DNA of 64,000 nt from Paenibacillus methanolicus (GCF_008124765.1 NZ_VNHS01000015.1:54036-118035); one strand, 5' to 3'; shown: positions 45,046-53,170, counted from the first letter of the stretch. Translations and numbers: made by a program. Notes: generated from the sequence alone by a model not told the origin.

Positions 45046-45316
45046 ATTCAGCGACAATGATCGGGAGAGTACGCTAGCGAGAAGCCGTTTTAGCGAGCCG
45101 GGGTGGTGGGAGCCGGTACGGAAGCGCAGCCGGAAGCGCACCCGGGAGTCGGTTTCCTGAAGCGAGAGGCCGCGAGCGCTCGCCGGTAGGGAGACCCGGC
45201 ACAGGCCGTTATCCTGTCAAGTGGAACGCCGCCCGGCGAGTGCGGGCCGACGCGGGTTTCAGAAGAGTGGTACCACGGATAGCCTTCCGTCTCTTTCCGG
45301 AGACGAAGGCTTTTTT
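45046..45316 (+). ncRNA. T-box riboswitch, arginine specifier
   Basis: The leader has the Stem I landmarks AGAGTACG, AGCGAGCCGGGG and GGTGGGAGCC, then GGAAGCGCACCC. By comparison with the glyQS layout (GAA-N-specifier-A), the specifier is CGC (45137-45139), an Arg codon. The T-box AGTGGTACCACGG lies at 45265-45277 and the terminator at 45281-45316 (AGCCTTCCGTCTC/GGAGACGAAGGCT, then TTTTTT). Uncharged tRNA-Arg would stabilise the antiterminator and allow transcription of ywiB-argS. Confidence 0.93.
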
Positions 45317-45416
45317 GAATTCTAAGAATTTATAAGCTTCGCGTGTATAAACGAGCTTAGAATTCTCCGGAACGAAACGAGCTTCGCGACGAAGACGGCG
45401 CAGCCGGTTCGCCTTG
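45317..45416 (+). repeat. Two-hairpin dispersed element, copy A
   Basis: Starts at the end of the T-box terminator T-run. Hairpin 1: GAATTCTAAG (45317-45326) pairs perfectly with CTTAGAATTC (45356-45365), with inner TTTATA/TATAAA. Then CCGGAACGAAACG and a degenerate second hairpin ending GGTTCGCCTTG. It lies in the transcribed region before ywiB. Confidence 0.8.
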
Positions 45417-45475
45417 CGGGGACGAAGCGCGGGGCACGGCCTATCGCGTAATGGAGGGAGACGGGATTAGCGTCT

Positions 45476-45946
45476 ATGGACGATAAAGCAAACATTCGGA
45501 TTACGCTCGAGAGCGACGTGGACGGCGAGAAACAGGCGCATCAGCTCACCGGCGAGTGGTATCGGAAAGACAGGACGGTCTATATCCGGTACGAAGAGCG
45601 GGACGAGACGTACGGCGAAGTACGCACGACCGTAAGATGGCGGGAAGGCGAACTGCGGCTGACCCGGCACGGCGGCATCGAGGCCGAACAGAGCTTCGCG
45701 GCCGGTCAGCGGCTGCCGGGCCGGTATAAGTCCGAGCATGCGACGTTCCCGCTGGAGACGGAGACGCTGCTGCTCTGGATGCAGACCGGCGACGAGAGCA
45801 GCACGGGCACGGCGGACAATTTGCCAAGGCCTTCGCTGCCGCTGCTCCTCGAGTGGCGGTATATGTTATGGGTCGGCGGGGAATCGGTCGGACAGTTCCG
45901 CATCCGCCTGCTGGCCGAGACCGAGGAATCGGCCAATACGCCGTAG
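45476..45946 (+). CDS. ywiB: DUF1934 family protein (YwiB-like)
   Basis: A 156-residue soluble protein of the DUF1934/calycin-like family, which folds as a beta barrel: IRITLESDVDGE at the start, a central VRWREGELRLTRHG and a C-terminal LLLEWRYMLWVGGESVGQFRIRL. The function is unknown. It is always close to argS in Bacillales, as here (88 bases upstream), and shares the T-box. Confidence 0.88.
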   Translation: MDDKANIRITLESDVDGEKQAHQLTGEWYRKDRTVYIRYEERDETYGEVRTTVRWREGELRLTRHGGIEAEQSFAAGQRLPGRYKSEHATFPLETETLLLWMQTGDESSTGTADNLPRPSLPLLLEWRYMLWVGGESVGQFRIRLLAETEESANTP

Positions 45947-46033
45947 GTAACGTCTGCGCCGATACATAGGGATGTTCAATGATAAATAAACAACCGGGGC
46001 GGTACGCCCAACTTATATGAAGGAGATGTTCGA

Positions 46034-47713
46034 ATGACCACCAACGTATTGGAACAACTGCATGCCCAAGTAAGAGAGGCCATTGCCGACGCGGTCGTCG
46101 CGGCAGGGCTGGCAAGCCGGGAAGAACTGCCGGTATTCGCGATCGAAGTGCCGAAGGAGAAGGCGCACGGCGACCTCGCGACGAACGCCGCCATGCAGCT
46201 GACCAAGATCGCGAAGAAGAACCCGCGCCAGATCGCCGAAGCGATCGTGGCGAATCTCGATGCGGCGAAAGCCTCGATTCAGTCCGCCGAAATCGCGGGC
46301 CCGGGCTTCATTAACTTCCGCCTGGACCGCAGCTACTTGCATCCGGTCATCGCGGACGTGCTCGGCCAAGGCGACGGATACGGCCGCGTAAGCGCCGGCG
46401 GCGGTCAGCGCGTGCAGGTCGAGTTCGTCAGCGCCAACCCGACGGGCAGTCTCCATCTGGGCCACGCGCGCGGCGCGGCCGTCGGCGATGCGCTGTGCAA
46501 CGTGCTCGACTTCGCGGGCTATGACGTCACGCGCGAATACTATATTAACGATGCCGGCAACCAGGTCGCGAACCTGGCGCTGTCCATCGAAGCGCGTTAC
46601 AAGCAGGCACTCGGCCAAGACGCCGAGATGCCGGCCGACGGCTACCACGGCGAGGATATCGTCGGCTTCGCCAAGGAGCTGGCCGAACAGGAAGGCGACC
46701 GGCTGCTGTCGCTACCGCAAGACGAGCGCTACGCGTTCTTCCGCCAATACGGCTTAGAGCGGGAGCTGGACAAAATCAAGCGCGACCTGGGACGATTCCG
46801 CGTCGGCTTCGACAGCTGGTACAGCGAGACGTCGCTCTATGAGACGAACCAAGTCGTGCAGGCGCTCGAGGCGCTGCGCGAGCGCGGCCAAGTGTTCGAG
46901 GAAGGCGGCGCGACGTGGTTGAACACGATGGCGTACGGAGACGACAAGAACCGCGTGCTCGTGAAGAACGACGGTTCGTACACGTACCTGACGCCGGACG
47001 TCGCGTACCACCGCGACAAGTACGGGCGCGGCTACGACCGGATGATCAACATTTGGGGCGCCGACCACCACGGCTACATTCCGCGCATGAAGGCGGCGAT
47101 GGAGGCGCTCGGCAACGATTCGAAGAAGCTCGTCGTCCTGATCGCGCAGATGGTCAGCCTGTTCCAGAACGGCGAGAAGGTGAAGATGTCCAAGCGAACG
47201 GGCAAAGCCGTCACGATGGAAGATTTGATGGACGAAGTCGGCGTCGACGCGATCCGTTATTTCTTCACGATGCGCAGCATGGACTCGCACCTGGATTTCG
47301 ATATGGATTTGGCGATTTCGACGTCCAACGAGAACCCGGTGTTCTACGTGCAATACGCGCATGCGCGCATCTGCAGCGTATTCCGTCAAGCCGAAGAGCA
47401 AGGCGTGGCGCTCGCGAATTTGGCAGAGGTGGACCTCGCCAAGTTATCGACCGAGCACGAGTATGATCTGCTTCGCAAAATGGGCGAGTTGCCGCAGGAG
47501 ATCGCCGAAGCGGCGGAGCAATACGCGCCGCACCGCCTCGTGCGCTACGTTTACGAGCTGGCCGCGCTGTTCCACAGTTACTACCGGGCGGAGCGGGTCA
47601 TCACGGAGGACGCCGCCCAGACGCAGGCGCGCCTCGCCCTGCTATCGGCCGTCCGCACCGTTCTGGCCAACGTGCTGCGCCTGATCGGCGTATCGGCGCC
47701 GGAGCGCATGTAG
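46034..47713 (+). CDS. argS: Arginyl-tRNA synthetase
   Basis: A 559-residue class I synthetase. The N-terminal Add-1 domain (1-110) binds the tRNA D-loop; the HIGH signature reads HLGH (141-144) after SANPTGSL; the KMSKS equivalent is KMSKRTG (about 385); the C-terminal DALR domain ends LRLIGVSAPERM. It charges tRNA-Arg and is induced by uncharged tRNA through the upstream T-box. GAAGGAGATG precedes the ATG. Confidence 0.97.
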   Translation: MTTNVLEQLHAQVREAIADAVVAAGLASREELPVFAIEVPKEKAHGDLATNAAMQLTKIAKKNPRQIAEAIVANLDAAKASIQSAEIAGPGFINFRLDRSYLHPVIADVLGQGDGYGRVSAGGGQRVQVEFVSANPTGSLHLGHARGAAVGDALCNVLDFAGYDVTREYYINDAGNQVANLALSIEARYKQALGQDAEMPADGYHGEDIVGFAKELAEQEGDRLLSLPQDERYAFFRQYGLERELDKIKRDLGRFRVGFDSWYSETSLYETNQVVQALEALRERGQVFEEGGATWLNTMAYGDDKNRVLVKNDGSYTYLTPDVAYHRDKYGRGYDRMINIWGADHHGYIPRMKAAMEALGNDSKKLVVLIAQMVSLFQNGEKVKMSKRTGKAVTMEDLMDEVGVDAIRYFFTMRSMDSHLDFDMDLAISTSNENPVFYVQYAHARICSVFRQAEEQGVALANLAEVDLAKLSTEHEYDLLRKMGELPQEIAEAAEQYAPHRLVRYVYELAALFHSYYRAERVITEDAAQTQARLALLSAVRTVLANVLRLIGVSAPERM

Positions 47714-47733
47714 ACCTGTCCTGCCTTGCGCAA

Positions 47734-47790
47734 AATCAAGAACCCGGGAGCGAGCGCAACTTAGCCTCGCATGCTCCCGGGTTCTTGATT
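47734..47790. terminator. Bidirectional terminator after argS
   Basis: AATCAAGAACCCGGGAGC pairs perfectly with GCTCCCGGGTTCTTGATT; on the minus strand it continues into TTTTGCGC and may serve the protease gene. Confidence 0.85.
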
Positions 47791-47938
47791 GCCCGAACGT
47801 AGACCGTTCACGGTTTCCGCGCGCTGCGGCCGGCGCGCACGTCGATCGCATCTCAAAGACTAGTACTCTCCCGATTCGTGAAAGTCCCGCTAACGTTATC
47901 GCAGCCGGCATGCTTTGCGAATCCCCACGCCAGCCGGG

Positions 47939-49078
47939 CTAACGCTCGGCGGCCTGCAGCATGCGCACGATGTCGAGCTCGCCGGTCACGCGCGGTACTT
48001 TCGTGCCCCGCAGCGGCACCATCGACTTCTTCAGAATCGTCTTGATGTCGCCGGGCGACAGATCCGGATGCTGGGCGAGCAGTAGCGCGATGGCGCCGCT
48101 AACATGCGAGGTGGCCATGGACGTGCCGCTCATTTCGTTGTACTTCCCGCGCAGCCAAGCCGACAGGATTTTGTCGCCGGGCGCGTAAATATCGATATGC
48201 ATGCCGCGGTTGCTGAACGGCGCGACCCGCCTCAGCCGGGTGGTGGCGCCGACGGCGATCGTCTGCGGGTAACGGGCCGGATAATCGACGGCCTTTCGCT
48301 TGCCATCGTTGCCGGAGGACGCGACGATGATGACGCCGGAGTTATACGCGTGGTTGACGGCGGAGAGCAACGATTTGCTGCGCGACTTCATGCCGAAGCT
48401 CATATTGATGACGTTCATGCCGTTATTGACGCACCACTCGATGCCGAGCACGATATCCGAGACGAAGGCGCTTCCGTTGTTGTCGAATGCCTTCACGGGG
48501 TAGACGGTCGCCCTGGGCGCGACGCCGATCATGCCGTGCACCTGGTTGGCTGCGGCGATCGTGCCCGCGATATGCGTGCCGTGCCCGTTGTCGTCGAACG
48601 GCAGCGCGCTGCGATTGAGGAGATTGATCCCCCGGCCGAGCGACTGCTTCAGATCGGGATGATTGAAGTCGACGCCCGTGTCGATGACGCCGACTTTGAT
48701 CCGGTGGCCGGTCGTCGAGCTCCAAGCGAGCGGCGCCTTGATTTTCTGCACGCCCCAAGGGATGCCCCGGTCCGCGGTGGTCGGCTTGGGCATGATGTTC
48801 GGCGCGTCGACGGCGACCGGCTGATCCGCTTCCAGCCAGACGGCTTTTACGGGGAAGCCGGACGAAGCCCCCCCCTCATCGGGGAACGAGAAACCTTGAA
48901 TAAGCGGCAGATGGCGAACGCGTTCCCGTTTTGCGGATGATGCGGCCCATTCGGTCCAGACATTCAGAAACCGCTTGTAGTCGCCGTGCCGCCGGAAACG
49001 GACGATCCGCCGCTTCGTGCCCGTAGCGGGCGCGGCCAGTTTACGATGCAACCAACGGAGTATCTCGGTTCTGTCCAA
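47939..49078 (-). CDS. Subtilisin-like serine protease (S8), no signal peptide seen
   Basis: A 379-residue S8 peptidase with an intact triad: Asp in VIDTGVD (about residue 131), His in NGHGTHIAG (about 165) and Ser in SGTSMATSHVSG (about 320). The first 100 residues are a basic pro-region-like domain without the hydrophobic core of a signal peptide. It may be intracellular, like ISP, or exported in another way. It is monocistronic. Confidence 0.9.
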   Translation of the reverse strand: MDRTEILRWLHRKLAAPATGTKRRIVRFRRHGDYKRFLNVWTEWAASSAKRERVRHLPLIQGFSFPDEGGASSGFPVKAVWLEADQPVAVDAPNIMPKPTTADRGIPWGVQKIKAPLAWSSTTGHRIKVGVIDTGVDFNHPDLKQSLGRGINLLNRSALPFDDNGHGTHIAGTIAAANQVHGMIGVAPRATVYPVKAFDNNGSAFVSDIVLGIEWCVNNGMNVINMSFGMKSRSKSLLSAVNHAYNSGVIIVASSGNDGKRKAVDYPARYPQTIAVGATTRLRRVAPFSNRGMHIDIYAPGDKILSAWLRGKYNEMSGTSMATSHVSGAIALLLAQHPDLSPGDIKTILKKSMVPLRGTKVPRVTGELDIVRMLQAAER

Positions 49079-49206
49079 ATTTGGCGTCCCCTCCTACGGC
49101 GGAACTGCTGAGGTATTGTATGACCGAGCGTTCCAAGCCGTATGAGCGAGTGACCTTTTTTTGCAAAATAGGCGGCGAACAGTGTCATTTCGCGCGGACC
49201 TTCATA

Positions 49207-49318
49207 CTATATAGGAAGAGCCGCGGGAGCGGTTCTTGATTCCCGCAAAGCGGCTTGTCGCAAGCAGGCGGCGGGAGGGATACAGTCGAAGCGGAGGGCC
49301 CAGCCCTCCGCTATTTTC
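49207..49318 (+). other. Structured intergenic segment ending in a terminator
   Basis: GCCGCGGGA (from 49211) can pair with TCCCGCAAAGCGGC (to 49253), and GCGGAGGGC (49291-49299) pairs perfectly with GCCCTCCGC (49303-49311), followed by TATTTTC. No plus-strand gene lies upstream for 1.5 kb, so the terminator must end some unannotated transcript, perhaps started near ATACTATATAGG (49204-49215). Confidence 0.45.
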
Positions 49319-49420
49319 GTATTCTAAGCATTTATAAGCTTCGCGTGCATACATCAGCTTCGAACTCTCCGGAATGAAACGCGCCTCGCCGCAAAAGACG
49401 GCGACAGCCGTTTCGCCTTG
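49318..49420 (+). repeat. Two-hairpin dispersed element, copy B
   Basis: Begins at the TATTTTCG tail of a terminator. TTCTAAGC pairs with GCTTCGAA (one mismatch); second hairpin CTCGCCG/CGGCGACAG inside GAAACG/CGTTTC; ends TTTCGCCTTG. It lies 183 bases before rpoE. Confidence 0.85.
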
Positions 49421-49602
49421 TTTGTCGCGCGTCCTCTCGCGGGTGCAAATCCGATCGCGCAACCGCGGGCTGCGCGGCATTTCCCGCATGCCCGCCGTCC
49501 AAGCTTGCTTTTTTGAAAAAAATAGGTTTTACTATAGGTTGAAAAAGGAACGCAAACAGCAGCGAAGAGACGATTCGTATTCGTACGAGAGGGAGTGTAC
49601 CC

Positions 49603-50151
49603 ATGAGCGAGTTCACGTTGAAACTCGATCCGGAGCGCGTGAAGGAAATGCCGATGGTCGACTTGGCGTTTGAAGTGCTGAAAGCCGCCAATACGCCGTT
49701 TTATTACCGGGACCTGATGATGGAGATCGCGAAGGTCCGGAAATTGTCCCAAGAAGAAATCAACCAGGTGATTGCGCAAGTATATACGGAAATTAACATC
49801 GACGGCCGTTTCGCGTGCGTCGGCAGCAACATGTGGGGATTGAAACGCTGGTACCCGGTTGAACGCAACGAAGATCCGGTTACAAACGCGAAGCGTCCGC
49901 GCATTATCAACGACGACGACGACGACGATCTCTACAGCGACGACGAGGAAGAAGAAACCTACGCGGCGGACGAAGAGGATTTCGATCTGTACGACGAGGA
50001 TCAAGAAATCTTCGACGAAGAAGTCGAAGCCGAGGAAGAAGTCGACGAGGAAGTGCTCATCGACGACGAAGAGCTCGAGGACGAGGAGTCGGACGACGAG
50101 GAAGCCGAGGAAGAAGAAGCGGAAGAATCGGAATCCGAGGACGAGAAGTAA
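49603..50151 (+). CDS. rpoE: RNA polymerase delta subunit
   Basis: A 182-residue protein. The folded N-terminal HARE-HTH domain (1-90) binds core polymerase; from about residue 100 the tail is almost wholly Asp/Glu and mimics nucleic acid. Delta speeds RNA polymerase recycling and is found in Firmicutes. It is followed by pyrG as in other Bacillales. RBS GAGAGGGAG. A weak promoter, TTGCTT (49505) and TACTAT (49530), lies upstream. Confidence 0.95.
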   Translation: MSEFTLKLDPERVKEMPMVDLAFEVLKAANTPFYYRDLMMEIAKVRKLSQEEINQVIAQVYTEINIDGRFACVGSNMWGLKRWYPVERNEDPVTNAKRPRIINDDDDDDLYSDDEEEETYAADEEDFDLYDEDQEIFDEEVEAEEEVDEEVLIDDEELEDEESDDEEAEEEEAEESESEDEK

Positions 50152-50180
50152 ACGAGACGTAAATCGCTGGTTTTGCGGTC

Positions 50181-50209
50181 TTGACACGGGATGTCCGGCA
50201 TATTAAACT
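50181..50209 (+). promoter_or_regulatory. pyrG promoter with GGGC start
   Basis: TTGACA (50181-50186), 17 bases, TAAACT (50204-50209); seven bases later transcription would begin with GGGCTTC (50217). This start is needed for CTP-sensitive G addition. Confidence 0.75.
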
Positions 50210-50216
50210 ATTGCAT

Positions 50217-50292
50217 GGGCTTCAAGTTCGGACATTAGATATACGACAAAAGTCAAAAAGTGCCCCCGTATTCGGGTGTCACTTTTTTCTTT
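50217..50292 (+). promoter_or_regulatory. pyrG leader attenuator
   Basis: The leader begins GGGCTTC and carries a terminator (50255-50292): AAAAGTGCCCCCG pairs with CGGGTGTCACTTTT, followed by T-rich sequence. The 5' arm has CCCCC. Known in Bacillus subtilis: when CTP is low the polymerase stalls before C4 and adds extra G residues, and the poly-G tail pairs with the C-rich arm and prevents termination. Confidence 0.8.
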
Positions 50293-50363
50293 TTTAAGCA
50301 CCATTTTTGTGCGGAATTTGGGAAAACCTATACTTTAACTTACTAGCGTGGAGGGTATCATCA

Positions 50364-51968
50364 GTGACCAAGTACATTTTTGTAACCGGCGGTGTCGTGT
50401 CGTCTCTGGGCAAAGGTATCACGGCGGCGTCGCTCGGCCGTTTGCTAAAGAACCGGGGTCTGAAAGTGACGATCCAGAAGTTCGATCCTTACATTAACGT
50501 GGACCCGGGCACGATGAGTCCTTACCAGCACGGCGAAGTATTCGTGACGGACGACGGCGCGGAGACGGACCTTGATTTAGGCCACTACGAGCGCTTCATC
50601 GACATTAACCTGTCGAAGAACAGCAACGTCACGACCGGCAAGATTTACTCGACCGTTATTACCAAAGAGCGCCGCGGCGAATACCTAGGCGGCACGGTAC
50701 AGGTCATTCCGCATATTACGAACGAAATCAAGGACCGCGTGTTCCGCGCAGGCAAAGAAACCGGTTCGGACGTGGTCATTACCGAGATCGGCGGCACGGT
50801 AGGCGATATCGAGAGCTTGCCGTTCCTCGAAGCGATCCGTCAGATCAAGAGCGACATCGGCCGCGACAACGTCATGTACGTGCACGTCACGCTGATTCCG
50901 TTCATCAAGGCGGCGGGCGAAGTGAAGACGAAGCCGACGCAGCACAGCGTGAAGGAACTGCGCAGCATCGGCATCCAGCCGAACGTCATCGTGTGCCGGA
51001 CCGAGCAGCCGATCGCCGAAGAACTGAAGCGCAAGATCGCGCTGTTCTGCGACATCGACGCGAACGCGGTCGTCGAGTGCATCGATGCGCCGACGCTCTA
51101 CGAAGTGCCGCTCATGCTTCGCGAGCAAGGGTTGGACGATTTCGTCGTCAACCACCTCAAGCTGAACGCGGGCGAGCCGGACATGACCGAATGGCAAGGG
51201 CTCGTGGACCGCGTGAAGAACTTGAAGCGTACGACCGAGATTGCGATCGTCGGCAAGTACGTCGCTCTTCACGACGCCTACCTCTCCATCGTGGAGTCGC
51301 TTAGCCATGCAGGCTTCGCATGGGACGCGGAAGTGAAAGTGCGTTGGGTGAACGCCGAGGAAGTAACCGAGCAGAACGTGGCGGACAAGCTGCATGGCGT
51401 CTCCGGCATCCTCGTGCCGGGCGGTTTCGGCGATCGGGGTATCGAAGGCAAGATCAACGCGATCCGTTACGCGCGCGAGCAACGCATTCCGTTCTTCGGC
51501 ATCTGTCTGGGCATGCAGGTGGCCGTCATCGAGCACGCGCGCAACGTGACGGGCTTGCTGGACGCGAACAGCTCGGAGATCAACCCGTCGACGCCTTATC
51601 CGGTAATCGACCTGCTGCCGGAGCAGAAGGATATCGAGGATCTGGGCGGCACGATGCGCCTGGGGCTCTACCCGTGCAAGACCGTTCCGGGCTCGCTGGC
51701 CGAGCGCGAATATGGAGACGAGCTCGTTTACGAGCGTCACCGTCACCGGTACGAGTTCAACAACGAATTCCGCGAGCGGATCGAAGCGACCGGCCTTCGC
51801 ATCTCCGGCACGTCGCCGGACGGCCGTCTCGTCGAGATGGTGGAGCTGCCGGATCACCCATGGTTCCTGGCCGTTCAATTCCATCCGGAATTCACGTCCC
51901 GTCCGAACCGTCCGCAGCCGCTGTTCCGCGGTTTCGTGAGAGCGGCACTGGAAGCATCGGAAGCATAA
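50364..51968 (+). CDS. pyrG: CTP synthase
   Basis: A 534-residue amidotransferase that makes CTP from UTP, ATP and glutamine. The synthase domain (1-265) opens with TKYIFVTGGVVSSLGKG; the glutaminase domain has the oxyanion GGFGDRG, nucleophile Cys in GICLGMQ (about 380) and the HPEF histidine near the C-terminus. Start is GTG at 50364, after GGAGGG. Regulated by the attenuator just upstream. Confidence 0.97.
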   Translation: MTKYIFVTGGVVSSLGKGITAASLGRLLKNRGLKVTIQKFDPYINVDPGTMSPYQHGEVFVTDDGAETDLDLGHYERFIDINLSKNSNVTTGKIYSTVITKERRGEYLGGTVQVIPHITNEIKDRVFRAGKETGSDVVITEIGGTVGDIESLPFLEAIRQIKSDIGRDNVMYVHVTLIPFIKAAGEVKTKPTQHSVKELRSIGIQPNVIVCRTEQPIAEELKRKIALFCDIDANAVVECIDAPTLYEVPLMLREQGLDDFVVNHLKLNAGEPDMTEWQGLVDRVKNLKRTTEIAIVGKYVALHDAYLSIVESLSHAGFAWDAEVKVRWVNAEEVTEQNVADKLHGVSGILVPGGFGDRGIEGKINAIRYAREQRIPFFGICLGMQVAVIEHARNVTGLLDANSSEINPSTPYPVIDLLPEQKDIEDLGGTMRLGLYPCKTVPGSLAEREYGDELVYERHRHRYEFNNEFRERIEATGLRISGTSPDGRLVEMVELPDHPWFLAVQFHPEFTSRPNRPQPLFRGFVRAALEASEA

Positions 51969-51984
51969 GCGCCAGTCAGAGATG

Positions 51985-52021
51985 CGGGGAGTCTGCCGAG
52001 AGCAGATTCCCCGTTTTTTTT
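51985..52021 (+). terminator. Terminator after pyrG
   Basis: CGGGGAGTCTGC pairs with GCAGATTCCCCG (one mismatch) followed by eight T. Confidence 0.92.
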
Positions 52022-52031
52022 CGAGGCCGAA

Positions 52032-52059
52032 GCAGGATATTGCGGTTAAGCGCGCGAAT
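52032..52059 (+). promoter_or_regulatory. SigH-type promoter of spo0F
   Basis: GCAGGATAT (52032-52040) and CGCGAAT (52053-52059), 12 bases apart, fit the SigH pattern RnAGGAwWW-N12-RnnGAAT with one mismatch. Known in Bacillus subtilis: spo0F has a SigH promoter. Confidence 0.65.
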
Positions 52060-52130
52060 ATATTAACGATTATGGAAGAGTTGACCAAATCGTGTCGCCT
52101 GGCGTCGCGGATTTATGGGAGGTTTTCAGG

Positions 52131-52529
52131 TTGGATAATAAGAAAGTGTTGATCGTCGATGACCAGAACGGGATTCGTGTCTTGCTGATGGAAGTGTTCA
52201 GCAGCGAAGGCTACAATACTTTTCAAGCTTCCAACGGCAAGTTGGCGCTCGAAATCGTCAGATCCGAATCGCCTGACCTCGTCTTGCTGGACATGAAGAT
52301 CCCCGGCATGGACGGGCTCGAAATATTGAAGCACGTCAAAGCCATTAACAAGGACATCAAAGTCATCATGATGACCGCATACGGCGAGCTGGATATGATT
52401 AAGGAAGCGACCGATCATGGCGCGCTGATGCATTTTACGAAGCCGTTCGACATTGACGAGATGAGGATTGCGGTAAACATGCAGCTTCGCGGCAAAGGAT
52501 CGGGCAACTGGTTCGCGACAGGATCCTGA
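52131..52529 (+). CDS. spo0F: Sporulation phosphorelay response regulator Spo0F
   Basis: A 132-residue single receiver domain with no output domain. With the TTG start (GGGAGG eight bases upstream) the phospho-acceptor falls at D54 (LVLLDMKIPG), the same number as in Bacillus subtilis; the acidic pair is D10/D11, with T82 and K104 equivalents in MMTAYGE and FTKPFD. It passes phosphate from sporulation kinases to Spo0B. The terminator overlaps its stop codon. Confidence 0.95.
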   Translation: MDNKKVLIVDDQNGIRVLLMEVFSSEGYNTFQASNGKLALEIVRSESPDLVLLDMKIPGMDGLEILKHVKAINKDIKVIMMTAYGELDMIKEATDHGALMHFTKPFDIDEMRIAVNMQLRGKGSGNWFATGS

Positions 52530-52546
52530 TTTCAGGGTCCTTTTTT
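52519..52546 (+). terminator. Terminator overlapping spo0F stop
   Basis: GGATCCTGA pairs with TCAGGGTCC, followed by six T. Confidence 0.88.
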
Positions 52547-52645
52547 GTGCTAAGAATGGATAAGCTCCGCCTGTATTAATGAACTTATAATTTCCCGAAA
52601 TGAAACGCCCCTCGCCGCAAAAGACGGCGCCAGCCGTTCGCCTTG
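52547..52645 (+). repeat. Two-hairpin dispersed element, copy C
   Basis: Follows the spo0F terminator T-run directly. CTAAG/CTTAT with GATAAG inner arm; second hairpin CTCGCCG/CGGCG, ending CCGTTCGCCTTG. Confidence 0.82.
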
Positions 52646-52727
52646 CATGCGCAGCGGAGGTGCGAATCCCCCTTTCATTGAGCGGTTGTTACGGGATTGG
52701 CGGGTTGTACAAAACGGGACGGCGATG

Positions 52728-52736
52728 TGGTATAAT
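52728..52736 (+). promoter_or_regulatory. Extended -10 promoter between spo0F and murA
   Basis: TGGTATAAT is a perfect TGN-TATAAT extended -10. The nearest -35-like site, TTGTAC (52705-52710), is too far, as is allowed for extended -10 promoters. Transcription would start near 52743. Confidence 0.55.
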
Positions 52737-52742
52737 GGCACA

Positions 52743-52929
52743 GGATAACAAGTCAAGTCCATTTTTCGTAAAGAAGCCGACATGGAAACGCGTTACATGA
52801 CATAGGAAGCGAACGCTGCTCATCGGCGGCGAGATCCCGCATCTCGACAGAGGACGGCGGCTTAGCTGTTCGCACGCTAGCCTGCCGCTCTCTCGCCGGG
52901 GGCGGGATGCGTTGCTTCCGGCGTTTTTT
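52743..52929 (+). ncRNA. Candidate structured non-coding RNA
   Basis: From the extended -10 promoter to a terminator (CGCCGG 52894-52899 / CCGGCG 52918-52923, then six T). Inside, GGAAGC-AACGC (52804-52815) can pair with GCGTT-GCTTCC (52910-52919), and CGAGAT/ATCTCG (52830-52846) is a perfect hairpin. The 21-codon frame at its 5' end has no ribosome site. No known RNA family is recognised. Confidence 0.45.
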
Positions 52930-53031
52930 GAAATACAAGAATGTATAAGTTCTACGCTTATCCATCATCTTGTAGTTCCCCTGGATGAAACTCTCGTCGA
53001 CGCCATAAACGGCGCCAACCGTTTCACCGTG
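52930..53031 (+). repeat. Two-hairpin dispersed element, copy D
   Basis: Begins after the T-run of the preceding terminator. ATACAAGA pairs with TCTTGTAG; inner ATAAG/CTTAT; second hairpin GACGCC/GGCGCC; ends CCGTTTCACCGTG. The most diverged 3' end. Upstream of murA. Confidence 0.82.
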
Positions 53032-53170
53032 CCCTCATTCTTGCTTACAGCACAGGAGTCAGTTCCGAGAGTCGCAATTCGCAATCGTACAGCAATCCGG
53101 AAAATTCACGGTACACTTCACTTTTGGGAGAAACGCTAGTGTCTTTCCGAATGGGAGGATTTAAGAGTTC

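Noticed and set aside
49202..49489. Minus-strand frame of 95 codons upstream of rpoE
   Set aside because: It runs through a terminator hairpin and repeat copy B in antisense, with no ribosome site or family likeness.
49438..52670. tRNA-like T-loops (GGGTGCAAATCC, AGGTGCGAATCCC) after repeat copies B and C
   Set aside because: No acceptor, D or anticodon arms can be folded around them; they may be extra conserved flank of the repeat but are not tRNA genes.
52600..52800. Open frame of 66 codons after spo0F
   Set aside because: It starts in repeat copy C, crosses an extended -10 promoter and has no ribosome site.
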